Positions 32,699 through 42,135 are shown, counted from the first letter of the stretch. The stretch: DNA of 51,580 bases from an uncultured Clostridia bacterium (GCA_944390345.1 CALXPP010000010.1:1-51580), one strand, 5' to 3'. Notes: generated by a model not told the origin, from the sequence alone. Numbers and translations: made by a program.

Positions 32699-34889
32699 TA
32701 ATGAAAAAATGACTAGACCTCCTAGAAGATTTGGTGGAAGAGGTCCAGGAGGAATGAGTGCACCAGGTGAAAAGGCTAATGATTTTAAATCTGCTATGAA
32801 AAGATTATTTAGTGAGTTAAATAGATTTAAGATTTTAATTATCATATCTTTAGTTTTAGCAGTCTTAAGTTCTATATTGTCAATTGTTGCACCGAATAAA
32901 TTATCTGATTTAACAGATGAGATTTCTGAAGGTTTAACAGTAAATACAGAAAATTTAGAAACAATTTCAAATACAATAACTGCAAATCTAGAAGAAGCAA
33001 TGTCTAAAATTAGTATGCAAAGAATGCAAGCAAGTAATCAATCAGAAACAGATACTAATCTAGAAGAAAATAGCGCTAGGGCAAATATTTCTGAGTCAGA
33101 ATATGATATATCAAATATTTCAGAAGAAATGAAAGAAGTACTATTTAAGGAATTTGAAATTGATGGAGTAAAGATTTCAGTAGATGATCAATATTCATTT
33201 TTAAAAATTATGAGTGAATTAGGTGAGAATATTGATGCAAATACTTTATATAGTAAAATGAACGAAATGCCAGAGAGTATTAAAGAAGTAGTTGAACCTA
33301 AAATGGATATGGAAGCGATAAAGAATATTGCAATATTTTTAGTAATTATTTATCTATGTAGTGCAGTATTTAGTTATATTCAATCTGTATCAATGACTGA
33401 TGTAGCAAACAAATTTGCAAAAAGTCTAAGAACTAGAATTTCTGAAAAAATTAATAAATTACCACTTAAATATTTTGATAAACATCAAATAGGTGATGTC
33501 TTATCTAGAGTTACAAATGATGTTGATACAATTGCACAATCTATGAATCACTCATTAGCAACATTAGTTAGTGCAACAACCTTGTTTTTGGGTACTATTA
33601 TAATGATGTTTTATACAAACTGGATTATGGCATTAACTGCAATACTTTCAAGTTCAATTGGTTTTGCATTTATGTTTTTAGTACTTAAAAAATCACAGAA
33701 ATACTTTGTGGCAAGGCAGGAAGAACTTGGTAATTTAAATAGCCATATAGAAGAAATTTATTCTGGTTTAAATGTTGTAAAAGTTTATAATGGAAAAAGA
33801 GAAGCTGATGAAAAATTTGATGATTTAAATGAGAGAGTTTACAACTGTAACAAGAAAAGTCAATTCTTGTCTGGTTTAATGCAACCTATGATGAACTTTA
33901 TAGGAAACTTTGGTTATGTAGCTGTTTGTATAGTGGGTGCACTTCTTACTATGAATAATCTTACTTCTTTTGGAGTAATTGTTGCTTTTATAATGTATGT
34001 AAGACTATTTACTTCTCCACTTAGCCAAATAGCACAAGCAATGACTTCTCTTCAATCTACAGCAGCTGCTAGTGAAAGAGTATTTGAATTTGTTGATGAA
34101 GAAGAAATGTCAAAAGAAGAAAATATTACTAAAAAATTAGATAAAAAAGATGTAAAAGGAAAAATTGAATTTGAAAATGTTGAGTTTTATTATGATGGAA
34201 ATGATAAGCCAACAATTCAAAACTTTAGTGCTATTGCAAAACCAGGTCAAAAAATTGCTATTGTTGGACCGACAGGAGCAGGAAAAACAACAATGGTAAA
34301 TTTACTTATGAAATTTTACGAAATAAATTCTGGAGATATAAAAATAGATGGTGTATCTACTAAAGAATTAACTAGAGAAAATATACATGATTTATTTACT
34401 ATGGTACTTCAAGATACTTGGCTATGTAGTGGAACAATAAAAGAAAATATAATCTTTAATAAAGAGAATGTTACAAAAGAGCAAATAGATAAAGTGTGTG
34501 AAACTGTTGGATTAAGTCATTTTATAAAAACTTTGCCACATGGTTATGAAACAGAAGTCTCAGATAATGATAATTTATCAGCTGGTCAAAAGCAATTATT
34601 AACTATTGCTAGAGCAATGCTACAAGATGCACCATTTTTAATTTTAGATGAAGCAACAAGTAATGTCGATACAAGAACAGAGGAATTGGTTCAAAAGGCT
34701 ATGGACAAATTAACAGAAGGAAGAACCTCATTTATTATTGCACATAGATTATCTACAATTAGAAATGCTGATTTAATTTTAGTTATGAAGAATGGAAATA
34801 TTATAGAACAAGGAAACCACGAGGAACTAATGCAAAAAAATGGCGCTTATGCTGAGCTTTATAATTCACAATTTGAAAAAGTAGGATAA
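32691..34889 (+). CDS. Heterodimeric ABC exporter, catalytic subunit with a large external loop (pair 1)
   Basis: 732 residues. Gly/Arg/Pro-rich N-terminal tail (RPPRRFGGRGPGGM), TM1 at about 47-67, then about 140 mostly acidic, Ser/Asn/Glu-rich residues (70-208) before TM2, placing an extra domain outside the cell. The NBD is canonical: VGPTGAGKTTM, VLQDTWLC, ILDEATSNVD with catalytic Glu, IAHRLSTI. Its signature is LSAGQ, which completes the degenerate site of the partner. GGAGG for this start lies in the first gene. Compare the catalytic subunit at 42136, which has only a short loop. Confidence 0.94.
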   Translation: MSNNEKMTRPPRRFGGRGPGGMSAPGEKANDFKSAMKRLFSELNRFKILIIISLVLAVLSSILSIVAPNKLSDLTDEISEGLTVNTENLETISNTITANLEEAMSKISMQRMQASNQSETDTNLEENSARANISESEYDISNISEEMKEVLFKEFEIDGVKISVDDQYSFLKIMSELGENIDANTLYSKMNEMPESIKEVVEPKMDMEAIKNIAIFLVIIYLCSAVFSYIQSVSMTDVANKFAKSLRTRISEKINKLPLKYFDKHQIGDVLSRVTNDVDTIAQSMNHSLATLVSATTLFLGTIIMMFYTNWIMALTAILSSSIGFAFMFLVLKKSQKYFVARQEELGNLNSHIEEIYSGLNVVKVYNGKREADEKFDDLNERVYNCNKKSQFLSGLMQPMMNFIGNFGYVAVCIVGALLTMNNLTSFGVIVAFIMYVRLFTSPLSQIAQAMTSLQSTAAASERVFEFVDEEEMSKEENITKKLDKKDVKGKIEFENVEFYYDGNDKPTIQNFSAIAKPGQKIAIVGPTGAGKTTMVNLLMKFYEINSGDIKIDGVSTKELTRENIHDLFTMVLQDTWLCSGTIKENIIFNKENVTKEQIDKVCETVGLSHFIKTLPHGYETEVSDNDNLSAGQKQLLTIARAMLQDAPFLILDEATSNVDTRTEELVQKAMDKLTEGRTSFIIAHRLSTIRNADLILVMKNGNIIEQGNHEELMQKNGAYAELYNSQFEKVG

Positions 34890-34942
34890 AGAAAAGTATA
34901 AATTTAATATTAAAATTAAGTATTAATAAAGGAGGATACTTT

Positions 34943-35362
34943 ATGGAATATAGAAGATTTAATAATACAATAGTGGCAAGAATAGATAAGGGAGAAGAAA
35001 TTCTTGAACAAATAAAAGCTATTGCGTTAAAAGAACAAATAAAATTAGCAAATATAAATGCACTAGGTGCTACAAATGATTTTACTGTTGGTGTATTTAA
35101 AACTGCTGAGAAAAAATATTATTCAAATAATTTTAAAGGTGATTTTGAGATAGTTTCTTTAACAGGAACTATAAACACTATGAATGGAGAATTTTATACA
35201 CATATTCATATGAGTGCAGGAGATGCAGAAGGCAAAGTTTTTGGAGGACATTTAAATAGAGCAATTGTTAGTGCTACTTGTGAAATGGTAATAAATATAA
35301 TTGATGGAACAGTAGATAGATATGCAGATGAAGAAATAGGATTGAATTTATTCAAATTTTAA
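34943..35362 (+). CDS. PPC/PCC-domain (DUF296) protein
   Basis: 139 residues with AAAGGAGG. The whole length is the PPC fold: KGEEILEQIKAIALKEQIKLANINALGATNDFTVG, VSLTGTINTMNG, then the His-rich HIHMSAGDAEGKVFGGHL. In plants the domain goes with AT-hooks; bacterial single-domain versions form trimers, and some bind DNA or small ligands. Function unknown. Lies 53 bp behind the exporter and may be read through from it; a terminator follows. Confidence 0.88.
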   Translation: MEYRRFNNTIVARIDKGEEILEQIKAIALKEQIKLANINALGATNDFTVGVFKTAEKKYYSNNFKGDFEIVSLTGTINTMNGEFYTHIHMSAGDAEGKVFGGHLNRAIVSATCEMVINIIDGTVDRYADEEIGLNLFKF

Positions 35363-35376
35363 TGATATAATTTTAT

Positions 35377-35406
35377 AAAAGGGATAGTTTATACTATTCC
35401 TTTTTA
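35377..35406 (+). terminator. Rho-independent terminator
   Basis: Stem AAAAGGGATAG / CTATTCCTTTT (one wobble), loop TTTATA, T-tail. Confidence 0.85.
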
Positions 35407-35466
35407 GTTATAACTTGTAAGTTGATGGAATAAAATATTGTATATTTTATAAAATGAGGAAAACAA

Positions 35467-36030
35467 ATGGGAGCTTTAGAAATATTTTTAGTAAGTTTTG
35501 GTTTAGCTATGGATGCTTTTGCAGTAGCAGTTTGTAAAGGTCTAGCTTTAAAGGAAATGGATTGGAAAAAAGCTGTAAAAGTAGGTTTATATTTTGGAAT
35601 ATTCCAAGCTGGAATGGCTTTAATAGGTTTTTTATTTGGAAATACTTTTAGTAGAATTGTTATTCAAATTGATCATTGGATAGCTTTTGCATTGTTATCT
35701 TTTATTGGTATAGAAATGATAAAAGAAGCATTTTCTGATAGTTCAGAAAATTGTAATGATGATATGAGTATAAAAACTATGATAATGCTTGCTATTGCAA
35801 CAAGTATAGATGCTTTAACAGTAGGAATAACTTTTGCTTTTTTTAAATTAAATATTTTATTAGTTCTTTCTAGTATTGGAGGCATTGCATTTGTTTTGTC
35901 AATTTTGGGAGTAAAGCTTGGAAATAAATTTGGAAAAAAATACGAAAGAAAAGCACAAATTGCTGGTGGTATAATTCTTATTTTTATGGGGATTAAAATT
36001 TTACTTGAGCATTTAGGTTTTATTGTTTAG
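35467..36030 (+). CDS. mntP: Manganese efflux pump MntP
   Basis: 187 residues, six TMs, full length. Key motifs: SFGLAMDAFAVAVCKGL with the conserved Asp in TM1, GIFQAGMALIG, and ATSIDALTVGITFAFF with the second conserved Asp in TM4. Exports Mn2+. I see no yybP-ykoY-type riboswitch in the 100 bp upstream, which is too short for one. Start ATG with GAGGAAA. Confidence 0.94.
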   Translation: MGALEIFLVSFGLAMDAFAVAVCKGLALKEMDWKKAVKVGLYFGIFQAGMALIGFLFGNTFSRIVIQIDHWIAFALLSFIGIEMIKEAFSDSSENCNDDMSIKTMIMLAIATSIDALTVGITFAFFKLNILLVLSSIGGIAFVLSILGVKLGNKFGKKYERKAQIAGGIILIFMGIKILLEHLGFIV

Positions 36031-36042
36031 GAGGTAGCAGAC

Positions 36043-36265
36043 TTGAATAAAAGCTATATAAGAGAACTAGCCTTAGAATATGCATATAAATGGGCATTAA
36101 AAAGGAATCCTAAATATTATCTTACTAGAAAAGATGGAATAGGACCAATAGGAAAAATAGTAAATATATGTATCTTCTCATACTTTAGATAATTTAAATA
36201 AACCTCTAGAAAATTATAATTATAGTAGTATAAGATTTATTCATATAGAACATGTTAATTTATAA
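36043..36265 (+). pseudogene. Remnant of an Amidase_6-like (wall amidase) gene
   Basis: A TTG start 13 bp after mntP with AGGAGG reads RELALEYAYKWALKRNPKYY, the N-terminal pattern of the putative amidase domain, and stops at 36192 (49 codons). The overlapping frame from about 36179 reads SHTLDNLNKPLENY and SSIRFIHIEHVNL, resembling the end of the same domain, and stops at 36265. The Cys-containing catalytic middle (about 100 residues) is missing. I read this as an internal deletion plus frame change. The family match is by eye; the first 49 codons could also be a short expressed peptide. Confidence 0.6.
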
Positions 36266-36343
36266 ATTACATATTTATTTTTTATAAAATATGGTAAAAT
36301 AATTACACAAATATTTAGTTTTTTAATAAGGAGAAAAAATAAA

Positions 36344-37120
36344 ATGAATTTGTGCATAGGGTTATTAATACCTTTTTTAGGGACAAGCATAGGTTCTGCA
36401 ATGGTATTTTTTATGAAGAATACTATAAATAGCAGAATAGAGAAAGTCTTATTGGGATTTGCAGCAGGAGTTATGATGTCAGCTTCTGTGTGGTCTTTAA
36501 TAGTTCCAGCAATAGATATGACTGAAGCTCAAGGAAAGATAGGTTGGGTGCCAGCTGCAATAGGTTTTTTACTAGGAATTATATTTTTATTAATTTTAGA
36601 TAGTATAATTCCACATTTACATTTAAAGAGTAAAAAACCAGAAGGTTTAAAAGCAAAACTAAAAAATGCAACTATGATGGTACTAGCAGTTACACTTCAT
36701 AATATCCCAGAAGGAATGGCACTAGGGGTAACTTTTGCAGGAGCTTTAATAGGAAATCAAGAAATGACAATAGCAGGTGCATTAGCTTTATCAGTTGGAA
36801 TTGCAGTTCAAAATTTTCCAGAGGGGGCAATTGTTTCAATGCCACTAAAAAGTGAAGGAATGTCCAAAGGAAAGTCGTTTTTATATGGTGCGTTATCTGG
36901 ATTAGTAGAACCGATTGCAGCAATAATTACAATTTGTTTAACAAATTTAGTAGTTCCAATACTTCCATATTTATTATCTTTTGCAGCAGGAGCAATGATT
37001 TATGTAGTAGTAGAGGAGCTTATACCAGAATCTCAAGTTGGGGATCATTCAAATATAGGAACAATTGGTGTTGCAATAGGTTTTGTGTTAATGATGATAT
37101 TAGATATTGCATTAGGCTAA
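36344..37120 (+). CDS. ZIP-family metal transporter
   Basis: 258 residues, eight TMs. TM4 has VLAVTLHNIPEGMALG and TM5 has GIAVQNFPEGAIVSMPL, the HNxPEG and (H/Q)NxPEG metal sites of the GufA/ZupT group; the second site has Gln for His. A short His-containing loop (IPHLHLKSKKPEGL) follows TM3. Takes up zinc or related divalent metals. Its nearness to mntP suggests metal balance, but it has its own RBS (AAGGAG) and spacing. Confidence 0.93.
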   Translation: MNLCIGLLIPFLGTSIGSAMVFFMKNTINSRIEKVLLGFAAGVMMSASVWSLIVPAIDMTEAQGKIGWVPAAIGFLLGIIFLLILDSIIPHLHLKSKKPEGLKAKLKNATMMVLAVTLHNIPEGMALGVTFAGALIGNQEMTIAGALALSVGIAVQNFPEGAIVSMPLKSEGMSKGKSFLYGALSGLVEPIAAIITICLTNLVVPILPYLLSFAAGAMIYVVVEELIPESQVGDHSNIGTIGVAIGFVLMMILDIALG

Positions 37121-37221
37121 ATTTTGACTTTGTTCACAAAAAAGTTACAAATAAAATAAAGAAATTTATTGCAAAAGAAATAATAATATAGTATTATTTA
37201 ACAAGCGGAGGAAAAAGGAAA

Positions 37222-38073
37222 ATGGATTTTAAGAATTTTTTTAAAGGAATTATTGTAGGAATAGGAGGAGTTGCACCAGGTTTAAGTGGAAGTGTTTTAC
37301 TTGTAATTTTTGGATTATATCAAAAAACTATAAATGCAATAGGCACAATATTTAAAGATTTTAAGAAGAATCTCTGCTTTTTAATACCACTATTTTTAGG
37401 TTTTGGTGTGGGAGTTTTATTATTTAGTAAAGTAGTAAACTTTTTGTTAAATAATTTTGAAGCACCAACTAGATTTGCTTTTTTAGGACTAATTTTAGGA
37501 ACTTTACCTTTATTTTGGAAAGAAGTAAAAAAGGAAGGTTTTAATAAAAAATATTACATAGCAATTGTAGCGGGTTTAATAGTTGGAATTCTTTTATTTT
37601 ACTTTAATGCAAACTTATTTCCAGTAGTTACAGAGCCTAATTTATTTCAATCTGTAATTTTAGGAGTTGCAGTTGCTGGTTCTTCAATTGTACCAGGTGT
37701 AGATAGTGCTGCTATTTTATCATCTTTAGGTTTGTACGAGCTATATGTAAAATCAGTTGCAGAACTTAATTTTGCAATATTAATTCCAGCAGGTGTTGGT
37801 TTAGGTCTTGGAGTTTTAGTAATATCTTTTATAGTAAACAAACTAATTAAACACTGCTACACACTTACTTTTTCTATAATTTTTGGACTATTTTTGTCAA
37901 TTATACCAAAAGTATTAAATGGTAGTTGTATAGAAGGCTTTAACATAGGCTCTATTTTCTTTGTAATTTTTGGATTTTTATTTTCTCTATATTTTGGAGA
38001 TATACAAAATAATAATGAAAAGATAAAGAATTTTTTTTGGAAAATTAAAGAAAAAAAGAGTGTAAAGGAATAA
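37222..38073 (+). CDS. DUF368-family polyprenyl-phosphate translocase
   Basis: 283 residues, about eight TMs, with a repeat structure: GIGGVAPGLSGSVLLVIFGLY in the first half and AGSSIVPGVDSAAILSSLGLY in the second. These paired PG(x)SG/D loops are the DUF368 hallmark. Members return undecaprenyl phosphate to the inner leaflet, so this gene could supply the carrier for the PGT at 9267. It is not in an operon with it. RBS GGAGGAAAAAGGA; a terminator follows. Confidence 0.9.
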   Translation: MDFKNFFKGIIVGIGGVAPGLSGSVLLVIFGLYQKTINAIGTIFKDFKKNLCFLIPLFLGFGVGVLLFSKVVNFLLNNFEAPTRFAFLGLILGTLPLFWKEVKKEGFNKKYYIAIVAGLIVGILLFYFNANLFPVVTEPNLFQSVILGVAVAGSSIVPGVDSAAILSSLGLYELYVKSVAELNFAILIPAGVGLGLGVLVISFIVNKLIKHCYTLTFSIIFGLFLSIIPKVLNGSCIEGFNIGSIFFVIFGFLFSLYFGDIQNNNEKIKNFFWKIKEKKSVKE

Positions 38074-38077
38074 AAAT

Positions 38078-38118
38078 AAAAGAGAAATCAGAATATAGAT
38101 TCATTGATTTCTCTTTTT
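38078..38118 (+). terminator. Rho-independent terminator
   Basis: A 13-bp stem AAAAGAGAAATCA / TGATTTCTCTTTT, loop of about 13 nt, T-tail. Confidence 0.88.
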
Positions 38119-38185
38119 GTATAATTAAAAAATATGTTATAAATTTGTTTAAATAAATACAAGAAAAAAGGAAGAGGTTAGATAA

Positions 38186-38740
38186 ATGAGTGAAAAAGAA
38201 AAAATGCTTAGAGGAGAAATATACAATGCAAATTATGATGAAGAATTAGAAAAGGAAAGATATATAGCTAAAGATATATGTTTTGAATTCAATAATTTAA
38301 AGCCTTCAGATAGAGAAAAGCAAAGAGAATGTTTAAATAAAATTCTAGGAAAAACAGGCAAAGATTTTATTATAGAGCAACCTTTTATGTGTGACTATGG
38401 TTATAACATAGAAATAGGAGAAAACTTTTATTCTAATCATAATCTAATTATTTTAGATGCTGGAAAAGTTAAATTTGGAGACAATGTATTTATTGCACCA
38501 AATTGTTCTTTTTATACAGCAGGACATCCTTTAGATGTAGAAAAGAGAAATGAAGGTTTAGAATACGCTAAACCTATAGAAATTGGAGATAATGTATGGA
38601 TTGGTGGAAATGTTGTGGTTTTACCAGGAGTTACAATAGGTAGTAATACAGTAATTGGTGCAGGAAGTATTGTTACAAAAGATATACCTTCAAATGTTGT
38701 AGCTGTTGGAAATCCATGTAAAGTAATAAAAAAATTATAA
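38186..38740 (+). CDS. Sugar O-acetyltransferase (maltose/galactoside acetyltransferase family)
   Basis: 184 residues, full length. An N-terminal helical cap (MLRGEIYNANYDEEL) is typical of the maa/lacA group. Left-handed beta-helix repeats follow, with the catalytic His in CSFYTAGHPLD, then GDNVWIGGNVVVLPGVTIGSNTVIGAGSIVTKDIPSNVVAVGNPCKVIK. Transfers acetyl from acetyl-CoA to a free sugar or nucleoside sugar. No neighbour reveals the acceptor. RBS GGAAGAGG. Confidence 0.94.
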   Translation: MSEKEKMLRGEIYNANYDEELEKERYIAKDICFEFNNLKPSDREKQRECLNKILGKTGKDFIIEQPFMCDYGYNIEIGENFYSNHNLIILDAGKVKFGDNVFIAPNCSFYTAGHPLDVEKRNEGLEYAKPIEIGDNVWIGGNVVVLPGVTIGSNTVIGAGSIVTKDIPSNVVAVGNPCKVIKKL

Positions 38741-38769
38741 TTTAATATATTAAAATATGGAGAAATTTT

Positions 38770-39822
38770 ATGGCAGATATAAAGGAGTATTTAAAATATT
38801 ATAAAGATAAAACTTTTAAAGAATATAGCTTTAATGAAGTTGATAATGTATTATTTTCAGAATTATCTTATTTGGATTGGACTAATATAGTAACTAATAA
38901 AATTACTTTGCAAAATGCTGCTAATATACTTTTAGAAAATAAAGATGAAAAAAAGAAAAAGAGAGAGCGATTTAAATATGTAGATAACATAAAAGAACAT
39001 TTAAAAGAAATGAAAGATTCTCTTAGATATAAAGATTGCATACTTACAAATTTTAGACTAATATTAACGGAAAAAGAGCAATTTGGAGCAATTTGTATAT
39101 ATTTTGAACCAGGAAAATTATATGTTTCTTTTCAGGGAACTGATGAATCGGTAATTGGTTGGAAGGAAGATTTTGAGATGTCATATAGCTTTCCAGTTCC
39201 TTCACAAACAGAAGCAATAAATTATTTAAATGAAACTGTTACTTGGAGAGATAATATAGTTTTTGTTGGAGGACATTCCAAAGGCGGAAATTTAGCTATA
39301 TGTTCAGTTATGTATTGTAAAGACTATATAAGACATAAAATTAAATTTATATTTAACAATGATGGGCCAGGATTTAGAGAAAAAGAATTTAGTTCAAAAG
39401 AATATAATGAAATTTCAGATAGAATTATAAGCTTTAAACCAGAAGATAGTATAGTAGGTGTACTTTTAAATAATTTGCCTGCTACAAAGGTTGTAAAATC
39501 TAAAGAAAAGGGAATAAGAGCACATGATATTACTAGCTGGGAATGCTTTGGAACCTTTTTAGAAGAAGGAATTTTATCAGAGAATAGTAAAAAAATAGAA
39601 TCTAAATTCAAAAATTGGTTAAGTAAATATAAGGATGAAGAAAAAAAGAAATTAGTACTTACTTTTTTTGAAATTCTAGAAAAAATAGGAGTAAAGTCTA
39701 TTTATGATTTTAAAAAAATAGATTTATCTAAAGTAAGAGTAGCAGTAGGAGAAATGAAAAATATAGATGCAGATACGAAAAGGTTATATTTGGAAGCTCT
39801 AAGAAACTTACTAATTAATTAA
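38770..39822 (+). CDS. DUF2974 (Mbeg1-like) alpha/beta-hydrolase-like protein
   Basis: 350 residues. The alpha/beta-hydrolase core is visible: YVSFQGTDESVIGWKEDF (oxyanion-strand region) and FVGGHSKGGNLAI, with nucleophile Ser in GHSKGG. An Asp follows in FNNDGPGF, and a late His is in RAHDITSWECF. Lipase-like fold, no signal peptide, so cytoplasmic. Substrate unknown. Ends with a hairpin that also belongs to the next promoter. Confidence 0.88.
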   Translation: MADIKEYLKYYKDKTFKEYSFNEVDNVLFSELSYLDWTNIVTNKITLQNAANILLENKDEKKKKRERFKYVDNIKEHLKEMKDSLRYKDCILTNFRLILTEKEQFGAICIYFEPGKLYVSFQGTDESVIGWKEDFEMSYSFPVPSQTEAINYLNETVTWRDNIVFVGGHSKGGNLAICSVMYCKDYIRHKIKFIFNNDGPGFREKEFSSKEYNEISDRIISFKPEDSIVGVLLNNLPATKVVKSKEKGIRAHDITSWECFGTFLEEGILSENSKKIESKFKNWLSKYKDEEKKKLVLTFFEILEKIGVKSIYDFKKIDLSKVRVAVGEMKNIDADTKRLYLEALRNLLIN

Positions 39823-39837
39823 ATTATTAAATAAAAT

Positions 39838-39861
39838 ATAGTTAGGTACTTGACTAACTAT
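39838..39861. promoter_or_regulatory. Inverted repeat: terminator of the DUF2974 gene and likely MarR operator 1
   Basis: ATAGTTAG-N8-CTAACTAT; the stem extends to AATATAGTTAG/CTAACTATATT and a T-run follows, so it works as a terminator. The same DNA contains the -35 TTGACT (39850-39855) of the marR promoter and shares the TTAG/CTAA half-sites of operator 2. Confidence 0.72.
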
Positions 39862-39878
39862 ATTTTTTATGCTATATT
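39850..39878 (+). promoter_or_regulatory. Promoter of the marR-ABC exporter operon
   Basis: TTGACT at 39850-39855, 17-bp spacer, TATATT at 39873-39878. Confidence 0.72.
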
Positions 39879-39896
39879 AGTTAGGTGGCTTACTAA
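39877..39896. promoter_or_regulatory. MarR-type operator 2
   Basis: TTAGTTAG-N4-CTTACTAA, a 20-bp inverted repeat with one mismatch, overlaps the end of the -10 element and the start of transcription. Fits autoregulation by the MarR protein encoded at 39924. Confidence 0.7.
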
Positions 39897-39923
39897 AAGT
39901 GTTTGCTAAATAAGGAGGTTGCT

Positions 39924-40364
39924 ATGAAAAAAAATATCGCAAATGAATTAAAAAAGCTAGATATAGAAATAGCAAGAAGATTATTTTCAATATCAAAGGA
40001 AAATAAAATAGAAGATTCACCAAGTCCTTTACAAGGTAGAATTTTGAAATATTTGGTAAAGAATCAAGATAAAGAAATATACCAAAAAGATTTAGAAGAT
40101 ATTTTTCAAATAAGTAAGGCAACAGTATCTAGTGTACTTTTTACTATGGAGAATAATAAAATAATTCAGAGAGTTGTATCTAGTAATGATGCAAGAAGTA
40201 AAAGAATAGAATTAACTGAAAAAAGTAAAGAAGTATATAAAAATATGCAAATAGTTTTTGAAAAGCTAAATAAAGAATTAGAAAAAGGTTTATCTGATGA
40301 GGAAATAAATACTTTTTACAATATTCTTGATAAGCTTTATAAAAATATAAAAATTACTAATTAA
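39924..40364 (+). CDS. MarR-family repressor
   Basis: 146 residues from the ATG at 39924 (AAGGAGG upstream); the earlier TTG at 39903 would put the RBS inside the gene. Winged helix at about 40-105: QGRILKYLVKNQDKEIYQKDLEDIFQISKATVSSVL is the HTH and VVSSNDARSKRIELT the wing (the DxRxK/R pattern). Long flanking helices form the dimer. Lies 16 bp before the exporter genes and beside two inverted repeats, so it most likely represses this operon until a substrate of the exporter binds. Confidence 0.92.
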   Translation: MKKNIANELKKLDIEIARRLFSISKENKIEDSPSPLQGRILKYLVKNQDKEIYQKDLEDIFQISKATVSSVLFTMENNKIIQRVVSSNDARSKRIELTEKSKEVYKNMQIVFEKLNKELEKGLSDEEINTFYNILDKLYKNIKITN

Positions 40365-40380
40365 AGATAAGGAGGAATTT

Positions 40381-42117
40381 ATGATCAAAAAATTATCAAA
40401 ATCAATAAGGGAGTACAAAAAAGCAGCAATAGCAACACCAATTTTTGTTAGTTTAGAGGTAATTTTAGAAGTAATTATACCACTACTTATGTCTAAATTA
40501 ATAGATGATGGTATCTATGGTGGAGAAATGAATATTGTTTTAAAAATAGGATTAGAGCTTTTAATTTGTGCAGCTTTATCTCTACTTTTTGGAGCATTAT
40601 CTGGAAAAAATGCAGCAAAAGCTTCTTCTGGTTTTGCAAAAAATTTAAGACAAGACTTATATTATAAAGTACAAGATTATTCTTTTTCAAATATTGATAA
40701 GTTTTCTACTAGTAGTTTAGTAACAAGACTTACAACAGATGTAAGTAATGTTCAAATGGCTTTTCAAATGATAATAAGAATTGCTGTTAGAACACCGCTT
40801 ATGTTAGTTACTTCATTATGTTTTGCAATATCAATTAGCTTAAAATTATCTTTAATATTTTTAATATTAATACCAATTCTTGGTATTGGATTATATTTAA
40901 TTACAACTAAAGTTCATCCAATAATGAAAAGAGTATTTAAAACTTATGATAATTTAAATAATGTTGTAGAAGAAAATGTTGCAGGAATAAGAGTTGTAAA
41001 ATCTTATGTACTAGAAGAAAAAGAAAAGAAAAAATTTGGAAAAGTTTCAGAAAGTATTTTTGAAGACTTTAGTAAAGCAGAAAGACTTTTAGCTTTAAAC
41101 CACCCATTAATGCAATTCAGTATATATTCTTGTATTTTAGGACTTTCTTGGTTTGGTGCAAGATTAATAGTAAATACAGGAATGGTAGAGCTTACAACTG
41201 GTGAGTTAATGACAATGTTTACATATACAATTCAAATACTATCTAGCTTAATGATGCTTTCTATGGTATTAGTAATGATTGCTATTTCTAAATCTTCAGC
41301 AGAGAGAATTGTAGAAGTTTTAGAAGAAGTTCCAGATATTAAAAATCCTGCAAAGCCAATAATGGAAGTAAAAGATGGATCTATAGAATTCAAAAATGTT
41401 GGTTTTAGCTATGTAAATAGTAAAAAGAAGGAATGTTTAAAAAATATAAATCTTAAAATAAAATCTGGTGAAACAGTTGGAATTATTGGTGGCACAGGAA
41501 GTGGAAAGACTAGTTTAGTAAATTTAATTCCAAGATTATACGATACTACTACTGGAGAAGTTTTAGTAGGTGGAAAAAATGTTAAAAAATACGATGTAGA
41601 AATTTTGAGAAATCAAGTAGCTTGTGTGTTACAAAAAAATGTTTTGTTTTCAGGCACAATAAAAGAAAATATTAGATGGGGAAAAGAAGATGCTACTGAT
41701 GAAGAAATTGAAAGAGTATGCAAATTAGCTCAAGCAGATGAGTTTGTAAAAGGTTTCCCAAAAGGATATGACACCTATATTGAAGAAGGTGGTACTAATG
41801 TATCTGGAGGTCAAAAGCAAAGATTATGTATTGCAAGAGCTTTACTAAAACATCCAAAAATATTAATTTTAGATGATTCAACTAGTGCTGTTGATACAAA
41901 AACAGATAGTTTAATTAGAAAAGCTTTTAGAGAGGAAATACCAGATACTACAAAGATTATTATAGCTCAAAGAGTTTCTTCCGTTGAAGATTGTGACAAA
42001 ATTATTGTAATGGAAGATGGCGAAATAAATGCTATAGGAACACATGAAGATTTACTAAAGAATAATAATATCTATAAAGAGGTATATGAATCTCAAGTAA
42101 AAGGAAATGAAGAATAA
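40381..42117 (+). CDS. Heterodimeric ABC exporter, degenerate-site subunit (pair 2)
   Basis: 578 residues with AAGGAGG. Six-TM domain then NBD: IIGGTGSGKTSL, CVLQKNVLF, NVSGGQKQRLCIARALL, Walker B ILILDDSTSAVD (Asp for Glu) and IIAQRVSSV (Gln for the H-loop His). The same two degenerate positions as in the subunit at 30935, but the sequences are well diverged. Partner of the next gene; both follow marR. Confidence 0.94.
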   Translation: MIKKLSKSIREYKKAAIATPIFVSLEVILEVIIPLLMSKLIDDGIYGGEMNIVLKIGLELLICAALSLLFGALSGKNAAKASSGFAKNLRQDLYYKVQDYSFSNIDKFSTSSLVTRLTTDVSNVQMAFQMIIRIAVRTPLMLVTSLCFAISISLKLSLIFLILIPILGIGLYLITTKVHPIMKRVFKTYDNLNNVVEENVAGIRVVKSYVLEEKEKKKFGKVSESIFEDFSKAERLLALNHPLMQFSIYSCILGLSWFGARLIVNTGMVELTTGELMTMFTYTIQILSSLMMLSMVLVMIAISKSSAERIVEVLEEVPDIKNPAKPIMEVKDGSIEFKNVGFSYVNSKKKECLKNINLKIKSGETVGIIGGTGSGKTSLVNLIPRLYDTTTGEVLVGGKNVKKYDVEILRNQVACVLQKNVLFSGTIKENIRWGKEDATDEEIERVCKLAQADEFVKGFPKGYDTYIEEGGTNVSGGQKQRLCIARALLKHPKILILDDSTSAVDTKTDSLIRKAFREEIPDTTKIIIAQRVSSVEDCDKIIVMEDGEINAIGTHEDLLKNNNIYKEVYESQVKGNEE

Positions 42118-42135
42118 AATTTAAGTGGAGGTTAT

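Noticed and set aside
35407..35466. A Mn-responsive yybP-ykoY riboswitch before mntP
   Set aside because: The gap between the terminator and mntP is about 60 bp, too short for that RNA.
36934..37191. A second + strand frame overlapping the end of the ZIP gene
   Set aside because: It overlaps a gene with clear family motifs in another frame and has low-complexity content and no RBS of its own.
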